Source: UMGS1649 sp045651205 (GTDB lineage: Bacteria > Bacillota > Clostridia > TANB77 > CAG-465). From it: DNA of 12,393 nt. The stretch is taken from contig JAZRSA010000018.1 in assembly GCA_045651205.1 (NCBI GenBank), positions 1 through 12,393 of the forward strand, given 5' to 3'. Positions 1 to 5,801 of the stretch are shown here, piece after piece (position 1 is the first letter of the stretch; each line of letters starts with the position of its first letter). Under the pieces are notes generated by a model. It was not told where the DNA came from. It saw only the letters and a list, made by a program, of their open reading frames with translations, and ran no database searches. Both the position numbers and the translations under genes were made by a program.

Positions 1-84
1 TATTATATCGAAAACGCTACCGTCAATATTGTTTATTTCTATGACAGTCGCAAAAATTCTTCTAGCAATTTTGAAAATATATAA
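1..84 (+). CDS. Possible C-terminal end of a plus-strand gene cut by the window edge
   Basis: Frame 1 is open from base 1 to a TAA at 82-84 and encodes 27 residues, starting YYIENATVNIVYFYDSRKN. The beta-strand-like hydrophobic pattern followed by a D-x-R ending resembles the C-terminus of RelE/ParE-type toxins, but this is a resemblance only and no catalytic residue can be checked. Frame 2 is also open over this stretch (to 108), so the reading frame itself is uncertain. In favour of a real gene: the hairpin at 92-117 is flanked by A/T-rich tracts on both sides and could terminate convergent transcription from both directions. Confidence 0.25.
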   Translation, partial: YYIENATVNIVYFYDSRKNSSSNFENI

Positions 85-117
85 AATAAAACCCGCTATA
101 TATTAATATATAACGAG
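80..117 (-). terminator. Intrinsic terminator of the ABC-F gene (possibly bidirectional)
   Basis: Read on the minus strand, a 12-pair stem (117-106 with 103-92, including two T-G wobbles) carries a GC-rich base and a very small loop. It is followed by a T-rich tract (TTTTATTTTAT) at 90-80. It lies 22 bases beyond the ABC-F stop codon. The other side (118-138) is T-rich in the plus direction, so it may serve a convergent gene as well. Confidence 0.6.
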
Positions 118-138
118 CTCATTTATTATATTTAATTA

Positions 139-1722
139 TTATTTATTTTCCTCTAGATATTCATCGTAAGTACATTTTCTATCTTTATATGCACCCGGTG
201 TTAAATCTATAATTCTATTAGCAACTGTTTGTACTAATTGATGGTCATAAGATCTAAATAGAAGTACACCTTTAAAGTTTTGCATACCTTCGTTTAATGC
301 AGTTATACTTTCCATATCTAAGTGGTTTGTTGGTTCGTCTAGAAGTAATGCGTTTGCTCCAGATAACATCATCTTAGTTAGCATACATCTTACTCTTTCT
401 CCTCCAGATATTACTTTTGTTTTCTTTAAGCTTTCTTCACCACTAAATAGCATTCTACCTAAATATCCTCTAACAAAAGCATCTTCTTTTTCTCTAGAGT
501 ATTGTCTTAACCAATCTGTTAAGTCTAACTCACCTTGGAAGAACTGAATGTTTTCTCTTGGGAAGTATGATGATGTAACTGTTTGTCCCCATTTGAATTC
601 TCCACTATCTGCTTCCATTTCTCCAGAAAGAATTGCAAATAACGCCGAGATACCATTACTGTTTTCACCAACAAAAGCTATTTTATCTTCTTTTGTCATT
701 GTGAATGTAACATTATCTAACACTTTAACTCCATCTATTGTTTTAGATAAATTCTTAACAACTAAAACATCATTTCCAATATCTCTATCTGGTTTGAAAT
801 CTATAAATGGATATCTTCTGCTTGATGGTCTAATATCATCTAGCACTATCTTTTCTAACATTTTCTTTCTAGATGTTGCTTGTTTAGATTTTGATGCGTT
901 AGCACTAAATCTTGCTATGAAGTCTTGTAATTCTTTTATTCTATCTTCTTTCTTTTTGTTAGCTTCTTTCATTTGTCTTTGAATAAGTCTACTAGATTCA
1001 TACCAGAAATCATAGTTACCAACGAATAATTGAATCTTTCCAAAGTCTATGTCTGCTATATGAGTACATACTTTATTTAAGAAATATCTATCGTGAGATA
1101 CAACTATAACTGTATTTTCAAAGTTAATTAAGAATTCTTCTAACCATTCTACTGCTGGTAAATCCAAACCATTTGTAGGTTCGTCAAGAAGTAGTACATC
1201 TGGATTTCCAAATAATGCTTGAGCAAGAAGTACTTTAACCTTATCTTCTTCCTTTAAGTCTTTAACTAGTTTTTCATGAAGTTCAGTTGCTACACCTAAC
1301 CCATTTAAAAGAATAGCGGCATCTGTTTCAGCATTCCATCCATCCATTTCTGCAAATTTGGCTTCAAGCTTTCCAGCTAAAATTCCATCTTCATCAGTAA
1401 AGTCTTCTTTCATATATATTGCTTCTCTATCTTTCATAAGTTTGAAAAGCACTTGATTTCCCATAATAACTGTTTGTAATACTTGCTCATTATCATAAAG
1501 GGTATGATCTTGTTTAAGTACAGAAAGTCTCTCAGCGTTAGGCATTACTACTTCACCATTAGTTGGTTCTATTTCTCCAGATAAAATCTTTAAGAATGTA
1601 GATTTACCAGCACCATTAGCACCAATAAGACCATAACAGTTACCTGCTACAAATTTAATATTAACATCTTCAAAAAGTACTCTTTTACCAAATCTAAGAG
1701 TAACTCCGTTTGCCATTATCAT
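139..1722 (-). CDS. ykpA: ABC-F family ATPase, YkpA type (ribosome-associated, no membrane domain)
   Basis: A 527-residue protein with two ABC ATPase domains and no membrane segments, as in the ABC-F family of translation factors that act at the ribosomal E site. Domain 1 (about 1-240) has Walker A GANGAGKS at 34-41, Walker B LLLDEPTN at 177-184 and switch SHD at 209-211. A charged linker (about 245-315, rich in K/E, with SANASKSKQATSRKK) matches the P-site tRNA-interaction linker. Domain 2 (about 320-520) has signature SGGE at 439-442 and Walker B LLLDEPTNHLD at 459-469. Three elements are degenerate: the signature of domain 1 reads KEED (157-160), Walker A of domain 2 reads GENSNGIS (352-359, no lysine), and the switch of domain 2 reads SYD (491-493). 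They belong largely to one of the two composite ATP sites. The start at 1722 is supported by AAAAGGAGG ending 7 bases upstream. From memory, B. subtilis YkpA is about 540 residues and also has a lysine-less second Walker A. The resemblance to YkpA is to a housekeeping ABC-F type; I see no reason to call it an antibiotic-resistance gene. Confidence 0.93.
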   Translation of the reverse strand: MIMANGVTLRFGKRVLFEDVNIKFVAGNCYGLIGANGAGKSTFLKILSGEIEPTNGEVVMPNAERLSVLKQDHTLYDNEQVLQTVIMGNQVLFKLMKDREAIYMKEDFTDEDGILAGKLEAKFAEMDGWNAETDAAILLNGLGVATELHEKLVKDLKEEDKVKVLLAQALFGNPDVLLLDEPTNGLDLPAVEWLEEFLINFENTVIVVSHDRYFLNKVCTHIADIDFGKIQLFVGNYDFWYESSRLIQRQMKEANKKKEDRIKELQDFIARFSANASKSKQATSRKKMLEKIVLDDIRPSSRRYPFIDFKPDRDIGNDVLVVKNLSKTIDGVKVLDNVTFTMTKEDKIAFVGENSNGISALFAILSGEMEADSGEFKWGQTVTSSYFPRENIQFFQGELDLTDWLRQYSREKEDAFVRGYLGRMLFSGEESLKKTKVISGGERVRCMLTKMMLSGANALLLDEPTNHLDMESITALNEGMQNFKGVLLFRSYDHQLVQTVANRIIDLTPGAYKDRKCTYDEYLEENK

Positions 1723-1747
1723 AATGTGGCCTCCTTTTAACCCTAAT

Positions 1748-1776
1748 ATTTTACTATACTTTGGTTAAAAAGTAAA
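1748..1776 (-). promoter_or_regulatory. Sigma-A-like promoter of the ABC-F gene
   Basis: Minus strand: -35 TTTACT at 1776-1771, a 17-base spacer, -10 TAAAAT at 1753-1748. It directly follows the terminator of the upstream HAD gene and sits about 25 bases before the start codon, so the ABC-F gene appears to be its own transcription unit. The hexamers are imperfect. Confidence 0.45.
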
Positions 1777-1808
1777 GAAAAAAGTAGGTATTATACAATA
1801 CCTACTTT
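1772..1808 (-). terminator. Intrinsic terminator of the HAD hydrolase gene, overlapping its last codons
   Basis: On the minus strand a perfect 10-base stem AAAGTAGGTA (1808-1799) pairs with TACCTACTTT (1790-1781) across an 8-base loop, followed by a T-rich run TTTCTTTACT. The 5' arm encodes the last sense codons and the stop codon TAA lies in the loop, so the terminator is built into the end of the gene. Confidence 0.7.
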
Positions 1809-2447
1809 AAAAACTTTTGCTAAGAAGCGTTTGAACTTGCTTTTGTAATTATCTATAAGCAAGCATTTGCATCCAAGTTTCTTCGCCGGGCGAATATCGT
1901 CAAAGATGTTGTCTCCAACAACAAGGATTTCTTCAGGATCAAGGTCGTTCATCATAAGAAATGTTTTATATGCATAGATCTTTTTCTTTGACTGAACGCA
2001 GTAAATGTCTTCACGCTTAATCCCCAGTTTTTCGATGTTTAGGTTCTGCCCATTAACTGTTACAAAACACAACTTTTTCTTATTCCCCACTTCTTCAATG
2101 AACTCTTTAACACCTCTAAATACAATAACCTTATCATTGTAGAAAGTGTTATAAAGTTCACGAAACTCACTGATGCTTTTTCCAAGTATAATTGCATAGA
2201 GACCAAGCAAAAATTCTTGTCTATCTCGGTTTGTAGAAAGCATTCCGCTTTTTACAAAACTCATCGCAATTCTATCTAAGAAAAACACAAATTTTCTTCT
2301 TAAGTTTTTCCCGCGATTAAAACCATTAACGGTTATCCGCAATGCCGTTTGATGCTCCTTTACAAGATCTTTGATGGTGCCATCTATATCTAGTAAAATT
2401 ACTTTTTCGTTTGTAGCCATAATAGCTTCTTTTAATTTTTCTATCAT
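1791..2447 (-). CDS. HAD-superfamily hydrolase (small phosphatase-like)
   Basis: A 218-residue cytoplasmic protein with all four haloacid-dehalogenase motifs. Motif I is LLDIDGT with D20 as nucleophile and D22 as acid/base. Motif II is FVTVNG with T130. The motif III lysine is K161 (YAYK). Motif IV is VVGDNIFDD with D179 and D183/D184 for magnesium. Residues about 27-105 form a helical cap (C1 type) between motifs I and II, as in phosphoglycolate phosphatase or pyrophosphatase-like members. The substrate cannot be read from the sequence. The start at 2447 is supported by AAAGGAGAA 5 bases upstream; a second ATG at codon 10 has no such site. The C-terminus is basic (KSKFKRFLAKVFK). The gene stands alone between its own promoter and terminator. 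Confidence 0.88.
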   Translation of the reverse strand: MIEKLKEAIMATNEKVILLDIDGTIKDLVKEHQTALRITVNGFNRGKNLRRKFVFFLDRIAMSFVKSGMLSTNRDRQEFLLGLYAIILGKSISEFRELYNTFYNDKVIVFRGVKEFIEEVGNKKKLCFVTVNGQNLNIEKLGIKREDIYCVQSKKKIYAYKTFLMMNDLDPEEILVVGDNIFDDIRPAKKLGCKCLLIDNYKSKFKRFLAKVFKVGIV

Positions 2448-2501
2448 ACACGTTCTCCTTTAATAATTATTTTAGGCCACATAGTATTTGCTAAGGGTTA
2501 T

Positions 2502-2530
2502 ATTGTACCATAAAACAAGTAATTTTTCAA
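2502..2530 (-). promoter_or_regulatory. Sigma-A-like promoter of the HAD hydrolase gene
   Basis: Minus strand: -35 TTGAAA at 2530-2525, a 17-base spacer, -10 TACAAT at 2507-2502. Both hexamers are close to consensus and the spacing is ideal. The leader to the start codon at 2447 is about 48 bases. Confidence 0.65.
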
Positions 2531-2544
2531 GTTGACTATATATG

Positions 2545-2573
2545 CAAAAAAGAAGTGGTTTCCCACTTCTTTT
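2545..2573 (-). terminator. Intrinsic terminator of the first prepilin-like gene
   Basis: An 11-pair stem (2548-2558 with 2563-2573, core AGAAGTGG/CCACTTCT) with a 4-base loop. On the minus strand it is followed by TTTTTT ending near 2546. It lies 23 bases beyond the stop codon at 2596. Confidence 0.75.
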
Positions 2574-2595
2574 AATTTATTGTATTTATGCTGGG

Positions 2596-4158
2596 TTAGT
2601 TCCCATTGGAATATATATATCCATCATCGCTATAATAATAAGCTGAATAATCTCCAAAAAGCATACTTCCTTCTATCCTCATACCCGAAATAGAACCAGC
2701 CGGTGCCATCATTCCAGTACCACACCAAGTCGCTTTTACATATCCACCTACTATAGTAAGTAACCATTCTTGTCCCGTTGTATCGTATATTGTTAACCCA
2801 CTACCTATAATTTCACTCCATGTAGAATTTGCATCAGCTGTCATTAAACAACTTCCGTCGGTTAACCAAATTTTGCGTTCTACATTATTTGCAGACTGCT
2901 TTGTAGCATTACTTGTAAACCAATTATAGAATTCTTCTGATACTGTTTGAGCCGTAGAACCAAAATCTATTCTTTGATAAGTTGTATCACTCCACGGAGC
3001 AGAAGTAGTCATTGAATTGTCATAAACAATTAATATTCCATTTGCTAGTGAGCCATCACTTGTTGTCCTTGTTCCATATACTATTGTTACTTCTTCTCTA
3101 AATGTACCTGAAGGCAATGTGTATGAATAATATGTTGTTCCTATTCCATAATATGTAGTTCCATCCATTGTAAAATTAATCTTTTGATAATCTAAGTTTT
3201 CTGTTGTATTAATTTTTGTATTAAATACCCACACTCCGCTTAATATATAACCTATTGGCTCAGGTTCCGGTTCATTTTCTGTTACAACTACTGTACAGCT
3301 TGCACTTGTACTTCCATTCTTAGCAGTAATAATTGCTGTTCCGCCAGCTTTCATTGTTATTGTCGCCGTATTACCGCTTGCTGATACTGTTGCTACACTT
3401 GTATTTGATGATGTCCATGTAAGCGAACCAGTAATATTTTGTGTTGTTGCTGTTATTGTTTCTGTTGCTGTACTTCCACTATTTATTGTTTTAGATATTG
3501 TTGTTTTATTTAATGTTATTGTTGGTGTAACTACTGTTCCTGTTACGTTTACACTACATGTTGCTTTTGCATTTCCATATGTTGCTGTTATTGTTGCTGT
3601 TCCTATTCCTTTAAGTGTTACAGTTGCACTTGTATTTGTTCCAACTACTGTTGCTACATTTGCATTTGATGTTGTCCAAGTTATATCTCCAGTTACATTC
3701 GTTGCATTTACTGTTATTGTTTTTGTTACAGGTCCACTTGTTATATCTCCAGATAAACTTGTTGGATTTAATGCTATTGTTGCATTTGATGTTCCTAAAG
3801 ATATTATTACATTAGATTCTCCATCTTGCATAACATTTACTACAAATCCTGTTTTAGTTGTTACAGATTTACTTCCATCTACGTTTGTTGTTACTCCGGA
3901 TTCTATTAACCCTTTATTTTGTAATTCTGTAATATACTCATCTACAGTTATTTCTCCATAATTATCTGTAATTATTCCATTCTTTATTACCTGTAATCTT
4001 TCATATTCTTGTATATAATTTTGTTTGCTTACAGTGTTCTTCGAACGTCCAATTATACCGCTATCTTCTAATGCAATTATTGCTGTTGCAGCTAGTATTG
4101 CCATTACAAGTATTGTTATACTTAGGACTATCATAGATATTCCTTTTTTTAATTTCAT
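2596..4158 (-). CDS. Exported prepilin-like protein with two bacterial Ig-like domains
   Basis: A 520-residue protein, not assignable to a named function. Residues 1-6 (KLKKG) and the hydrophobic segment at 7-30 form a type IV prepilin-like N-terminus, with probable cleavage after G6; position +5 of the mature protein is Val, not the usual Glu. Residues 31-120 form a short domain (EDSGIIGRSKNTV at 31-43, TELQNKGLIESG at 77-88) shared with the neighbour. Residues about 126-206 and 212-294 are two Big_2-type Ig-like repeats, each with the I-x-W-T-(T/S)-S-N-x-x-V-A-T-V core, common in surface and adhesion proteins. An acidic EPEPEP linker (295-301) leads to a C-terminal domain (304-520) shared with the neighbour, containing SGVWVFN, DFGSTAQTVSEEFYNWFTSN and WSEIIGSGLTIYDTTG. 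The protein is probably membrane-anchored or assembled in a pilus-like structure and displayed outside; this is inference. The start has RBS GAGGGTGA, and the gene is preceded by the same leader as its paralogue and has its own terminator. Confidence 0.82.
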   Translation of the reverse strand: MKLKKGISMIVLSITILVMAILAATAIIALEDSGIIGRSKNTVSKQNYIQEYERLQVIKNGIITDNYGEITVDEYITELQNKGLIESGVTTNVDGSKSVTTKTGFVVNVMQDGESNVIISLGTSNATIALNPTSLSGDITSGPVTKTITVNATNVTGDITWTTSNANVATVVGTNTSATVTLKGIGTATITATYGNAKATCSVNVTGTVVTPTITLNKTTISKTINSGSTATETITATTQNITGSLTWTSSNTSVATVSASGNTATITMKAGGTAIITAKNGSTSASCTVVVTENEPEPEPIGYILSGVWVFNTKINTTENLDYQKINFTMDGTTYYGIGTTYYSYTLPSGTFREEVTIVYGTRTTSDGSLANGILIVYDNSMTTSAPWSDTTYQRIDFGSTAQTVSEEFYNWFTSNATKQSANNVERKIWLTDGSCLMTADANSTWSEIIGSGLTIYDTTGQEWLLTIVGGYVKATWCGTGMMAPAGSISGMRIEGSMLFGDYSAYYYSDDGYIYSNGN

Positions 4159-4215
4159 TTGTTCACCCTCTTATATATATCAAGTTTATTATATATCTTT
4201 ATTTTATTCAATACT
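3841..4215 (-). repeat. Paralogous repeat, copy A: leader plus N-terminal coding part of the first prepilin-like gene
   Basis: Covers codons 1 to about 106 and about 57 bases upstream of the gene ending at 4158. It aligns to 5121-5501 with a single 6-base difference near the start codon (two extra codons in copy B). Identity is high by eye both in coding and in leader sequence; the leader alignment around RBS, -10 and -35 is ungapped. This points to a tandem duplication that included the promoter. Confidence 0.8.
4183..4211 (-). promoter_or_regulatory. Candidate promoter of the first prepilin-like gene, conserved in both copies
   Basis: Minus strand: TTGAAT at 4211-4206, a 17-base spacer, TAAACT at 4188-4183. 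The same two hexamers and spacing recur before the paralogue (5497-5469), which is the main support, since the -10 is imperfect. The RBS GAGGGTGA follows 6 bases before the ATG. An alternative TATAAT lies at 4195-4190 but has no good -35 at the right distance. Confidence 0.4.
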
Positions 4216-4239
4216 CTATTTGTTTTTATTCTTATTCTT

Positions 4240-4291
4240 TATATAAAAATAAATAATAGCGAACTAAATTCAGTTTACTATTATTTATTTT
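4240..4291 (-). terminator. AT-rich hairpin terminator of the second prepilin-like gene
   Basis: A 14-pair AT-rich stem (4246-4259 with 4278-4291) encloses an inner AACT/AGTT pairing (4262-4265 with 4272-4275). On the minus strand the hairpin runs into TTTTTATAT. It begins 11 bases beyond the stop at 4302. The stem has little GC, so efficiency is uncertain. Confidence 0.5.
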
Positions 4292-4301
4292 ATCTCATAT
4301 A

Positions 4302-5444
4302 TTATGTTGGATCCGTCATTAACGGCCTATATATTTGTCCATTAACATCATTATAATAATACTCACTAGCCTCTCCAAATGAACTTGATATATATACTGG
4401 GAATCCATTAGGTTCAACACTAGGTCCTAAATTACCCATACCTTCTGCTAATATACATTCATCAACTATTGATAAATTCCATGTTATTCCGTAAGTATCT
4501 TTAATTGTCAATCCATCACCTATTATGTCTTCCCAAGGAGTAGTATATTTTTCTGTAATATAATACGAACTCTCTACAAAATACAATTTTCTTCTAACCG
4601 TTGTTTGCATTGTAGTACCTTGTGTTGCATTGCTAGTAAACCACTTATAGAACTCTTCAGATACAGCTTGTGGCGTAGAACCAAAATCCACTGTTCCATT
4701 TTCATACCATTCTTCATCCCCACAACCCAAGTTATCATTACACATTGAAAAATCTTCATAATATGCTGATGTTGTTTCTGTATCAGACATATACACCAAT
4801 GTTATATAATAATAGCTTGTATAATTCATATGCATTTTCGTATAGTTTATACCATTAGCTTTAAAATTAACCTCTTCTTCATATGCATCATGAGCATTCA
4901 GATCATGATTATAGCATACTGTAAGTAAACTATTAAAAGTCCATACTCCGCTTAAGGAATATGGTGAAGTATTACCCGAATTATTATCACCATTACCAGT
5001 ATTATTTCCAGAATTCCCATCACCGTTTCCAGTATTATTTCCGCCCACATTACTACTTGGAGGTGTATATCCATCTATAACTATACTTAAATCACTAGTT
5101 CCATTTTGTGAAACTATAACTGTAAATCCAGTTTTAGTTGTTACCGTTTTACTTCCATTCGCATTTGTAGTTATTCCCGATTCAATTAATCCTTTATTTT
5201 GCAATTCAGTTACAAATTCATCTACTGTTATTGTTCCTAAATTATCTGTAAGTATACCATTTTTAATTACAACTAATCTTGTATACTCATCTGAATAATT
5301 ATTGTTCTTAACTGTATTCTTTGAGCGTCCAATTATTCCACTATCTTCTAACGCAATTATTACTGTCGCTGCTAAAATTGCCATTACAAGTATTGTTATA
5401 CTTAGAACAATTAAACTTATACCTTTTTTGTTCTTTATTTTCAT
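4302..5444 (-). CDS. Exported prepilin-like protein with Gly/Asn-rich linker
   Basis: A 380-residue paralogue of the gene just downstream (2596-4158). The N-terminus MKIKNKKG (probable cleavage after G8) is followed by a hydrophobic segment at 9-31 (ISLIVLSITILVMAILAATV) without the usual Glu at mature position 5. Residues 33-115 repeat the neighbour's short domain nearly unchanged (SGIIGRSKNTV, LQNKGLIESG, TKTGF). Where the neighbour has two Ig-like domains, this protein has a flexible linker rich in G, N and S (about 127-161, tandem 11-residue repeats). The C-terminal domain (162-380) shares SGVWTFN, VDFGSTPQAVSEEFYKWFTSN and WEDIIGDGLTIKDTYG with the neighbour but is more acidic and tyrosine-rich, and has Cys at 177, 224, 231 and 320. 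The function is unknown; a surface-displayed pseudopilin or adhesin is my inference. The start has RBS GAGGGTGA 6 bases upstream. Confidence 0.82.
   Translation of the reverse strand: MKIKNKKGISLIVLSITILVMAILAATVIIALEDSGIIGRSKNTVKNNNYSDEYTRLVVIKNGILTDNLGTITVDEFVTELQNKGLIESGITTNANGSKTVTTKTGFTVIVSQNGTSDLSIVIDGYTPPSSNVGGNNTGNGDGNSGNNTGNGDNNSGNTSPYSLSGVWTFNSLLTVCYNHDLNAHDAYEEEVNFKANGINYTKMHMNYTSYYYITLVYMSDTETTSAYYEDFSMCNDNLGCGDEEWYENGTVDFGSTPQAVSEEFYKWFTSNATQGTTMQTTVRRKLYFVESSYYITEKYTTPWEDIIGDGLTIKDTYGITWNLSIVDECILAEGMGNLGPSVEPNGFPVYISSSFGEASEYYYNDVNGQIYRPLMTDPT
4986..5042. repeat. Short tandem repeat, period 33 bases, in the Gly/Asn linker
   Basis: Two 24-base copies (4986-5009 and 5019-5042) differ at two positions and are spaced by 33 bases, matching the 11-residue repeat GNNTGNGDGNS / GNNTGNGDNNS. 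Such in-frame repeats can change linker length by slippage. Confidence 0.7.
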
Positions 5445-5501
5445 TTGTTCACCCTCTTATATACATTAAGTTTATTACATAACATCATTTTATTCAATAT
5501 A
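5121..5501 (-). repeat. Paralogous repeat, copy B: leader plus N-terminal coding part of the second prepilin-like gene
   Basis: Counterpart of 3841-4215 at an offset of 1280 bases in the distal coding part and 1286 in the leader. The conserved block stops just upstream of the -35 hexamer, after which the two sequences diverge. Confidence 0.8.
5469..5497 (-). promoter_or_regulatory. Candidate promoter of the second prepilin-like gene
   Basis: Minus strand: TTGAAT at 5497-5492, a 17-base spacer, TAAACT at 5474-5469, identical in hexamers and spacing to the copy before the paralogue. The rest of 5502-5561 is very T/A-rich and shows nothing else I can name. Confidence 0.4.
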
Positions 5502-5561
5502 ACATTTAGATTTATTCTTAATTAATACGATTATTTTTATTCTTATTTTTTATATCTTTTG

Positions 5562-5590
5562 TTGACTTATCTAAAAAATAATGTTAATAT
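5562..5590 (+). promoter_or_regulatory. Promoter of tRNA-Cys
   Basis: -35 TTGACT at 5562-5567, a 17-base spacer, -10 TAATAT at 5585-5590. Transcription would begin near 5597, giving a 5' leader of about 58 bases before the mature tRNA. Confidence 0.65.
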
Positions 5591-5633
5591 ATATACATGC
5601 GATTTTGAAAAAGATATGCATAAAATAATTTAT

Positions 5634-5656
5634 CCATTAATACAATATATTAATGG
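5634..5656 (+). other. Perfect 9-bp hairpin in the tRNA-Cys leader, reaching into the tRNA
   Basis: CCATTAATA (5634-5642) pairs with TATTAATGG (5648-5656) across the loop CAATA. The last two paired bases are G1 and G2 of the mature tRNA, so this fold competes with the top of the acceptor stem and spans the RNase P cut site. Confidence 0.55.
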
Positions 5657-5728
5657 CGCTATAGCCAAGTGGTAAGGCACGAGTCTGCAAAACTCTGATC
5701 CCCGGTTCAAATCCGGGTGGCGCCTCCA
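5655..5728 (+). tRNA. tRNA-Cys (anticodon GCA)
   Basis: A 74-base cloverleaf with encoded CCA. The acceptor stem GGCGCTA pairs with TGGCGCC (one T-G wobble). The D-arm region is GCCAAGTGGTAAGGC. The anticodon loop CTGCAAA carries GCA at 5687-5689. The T arm is CCCGG-TTCAAAT-CCGGG. The discriminator base is T (U73), an identity element for cysteinyl-tRNA synthetase. The sequence closely resembles Bacillus/Clostridium tRNA-Cys. The top pair of the anticodon stem (C27 with U43) is a mismatch. It is a single tRNA gene with its own promoter and terminator. Confidence 0.97.
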
Positions 5729-5732
5729 AATT

Positions 5733-5763
5733 AAGAGCAAGATATTCACATCTTGCTCTTTTT
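5733..5763 (+). terminator. Intrinsic terminator of tRNA-Cys
   Basis: An 11-pair stem AAGAGCAAGAT (5733-5743) / ATCTTGCTCTT (5750-5760) with a 6-base loop, followed by TTT and further T-rich sequence. It starts 5 bases after the tRNA CCA. There is no T-run on the minus side, so it is not a clear terminator for the convergent gene at 5802. Confidence 0.85.
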
Positions 5764-5801
5764 ATCTGTTTTTTATATTACTTTATCCACACTATATACA
5801 G

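Noticed and set aside
548..982. 144-residue plus-strand open frame
   Set aside because: Lies antisense to the strongly conserved ABC-F gene, has no RBS and no family-like motif; it is a shadow of the minus-strand coding sequence.
3615..3815. Leucine-rich plus-strand ORF and apparent T/TG-rich microsatellite
   Set aside because: Both arise from repeated Thr, Val, Ala and Asn codons of the Ig-like domains on the minus strand.
4025..4356. Two hydrophobic plus-strand ORFs overlapping the spacer between the prepilin-like genes
   Set aside because: They are antisense to the pilin-like N-terminus and to the AT-rich leader and terminator; the similar copy at 5340-5500 is not kept open.
5597..5633. 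Riboswitch or T-box before tRNA-Cys
   Set aside because: The leader is only about 58 bases, with no conserved T-box or riboswitch core, and it precedes a tRNA rather than a coding gene.
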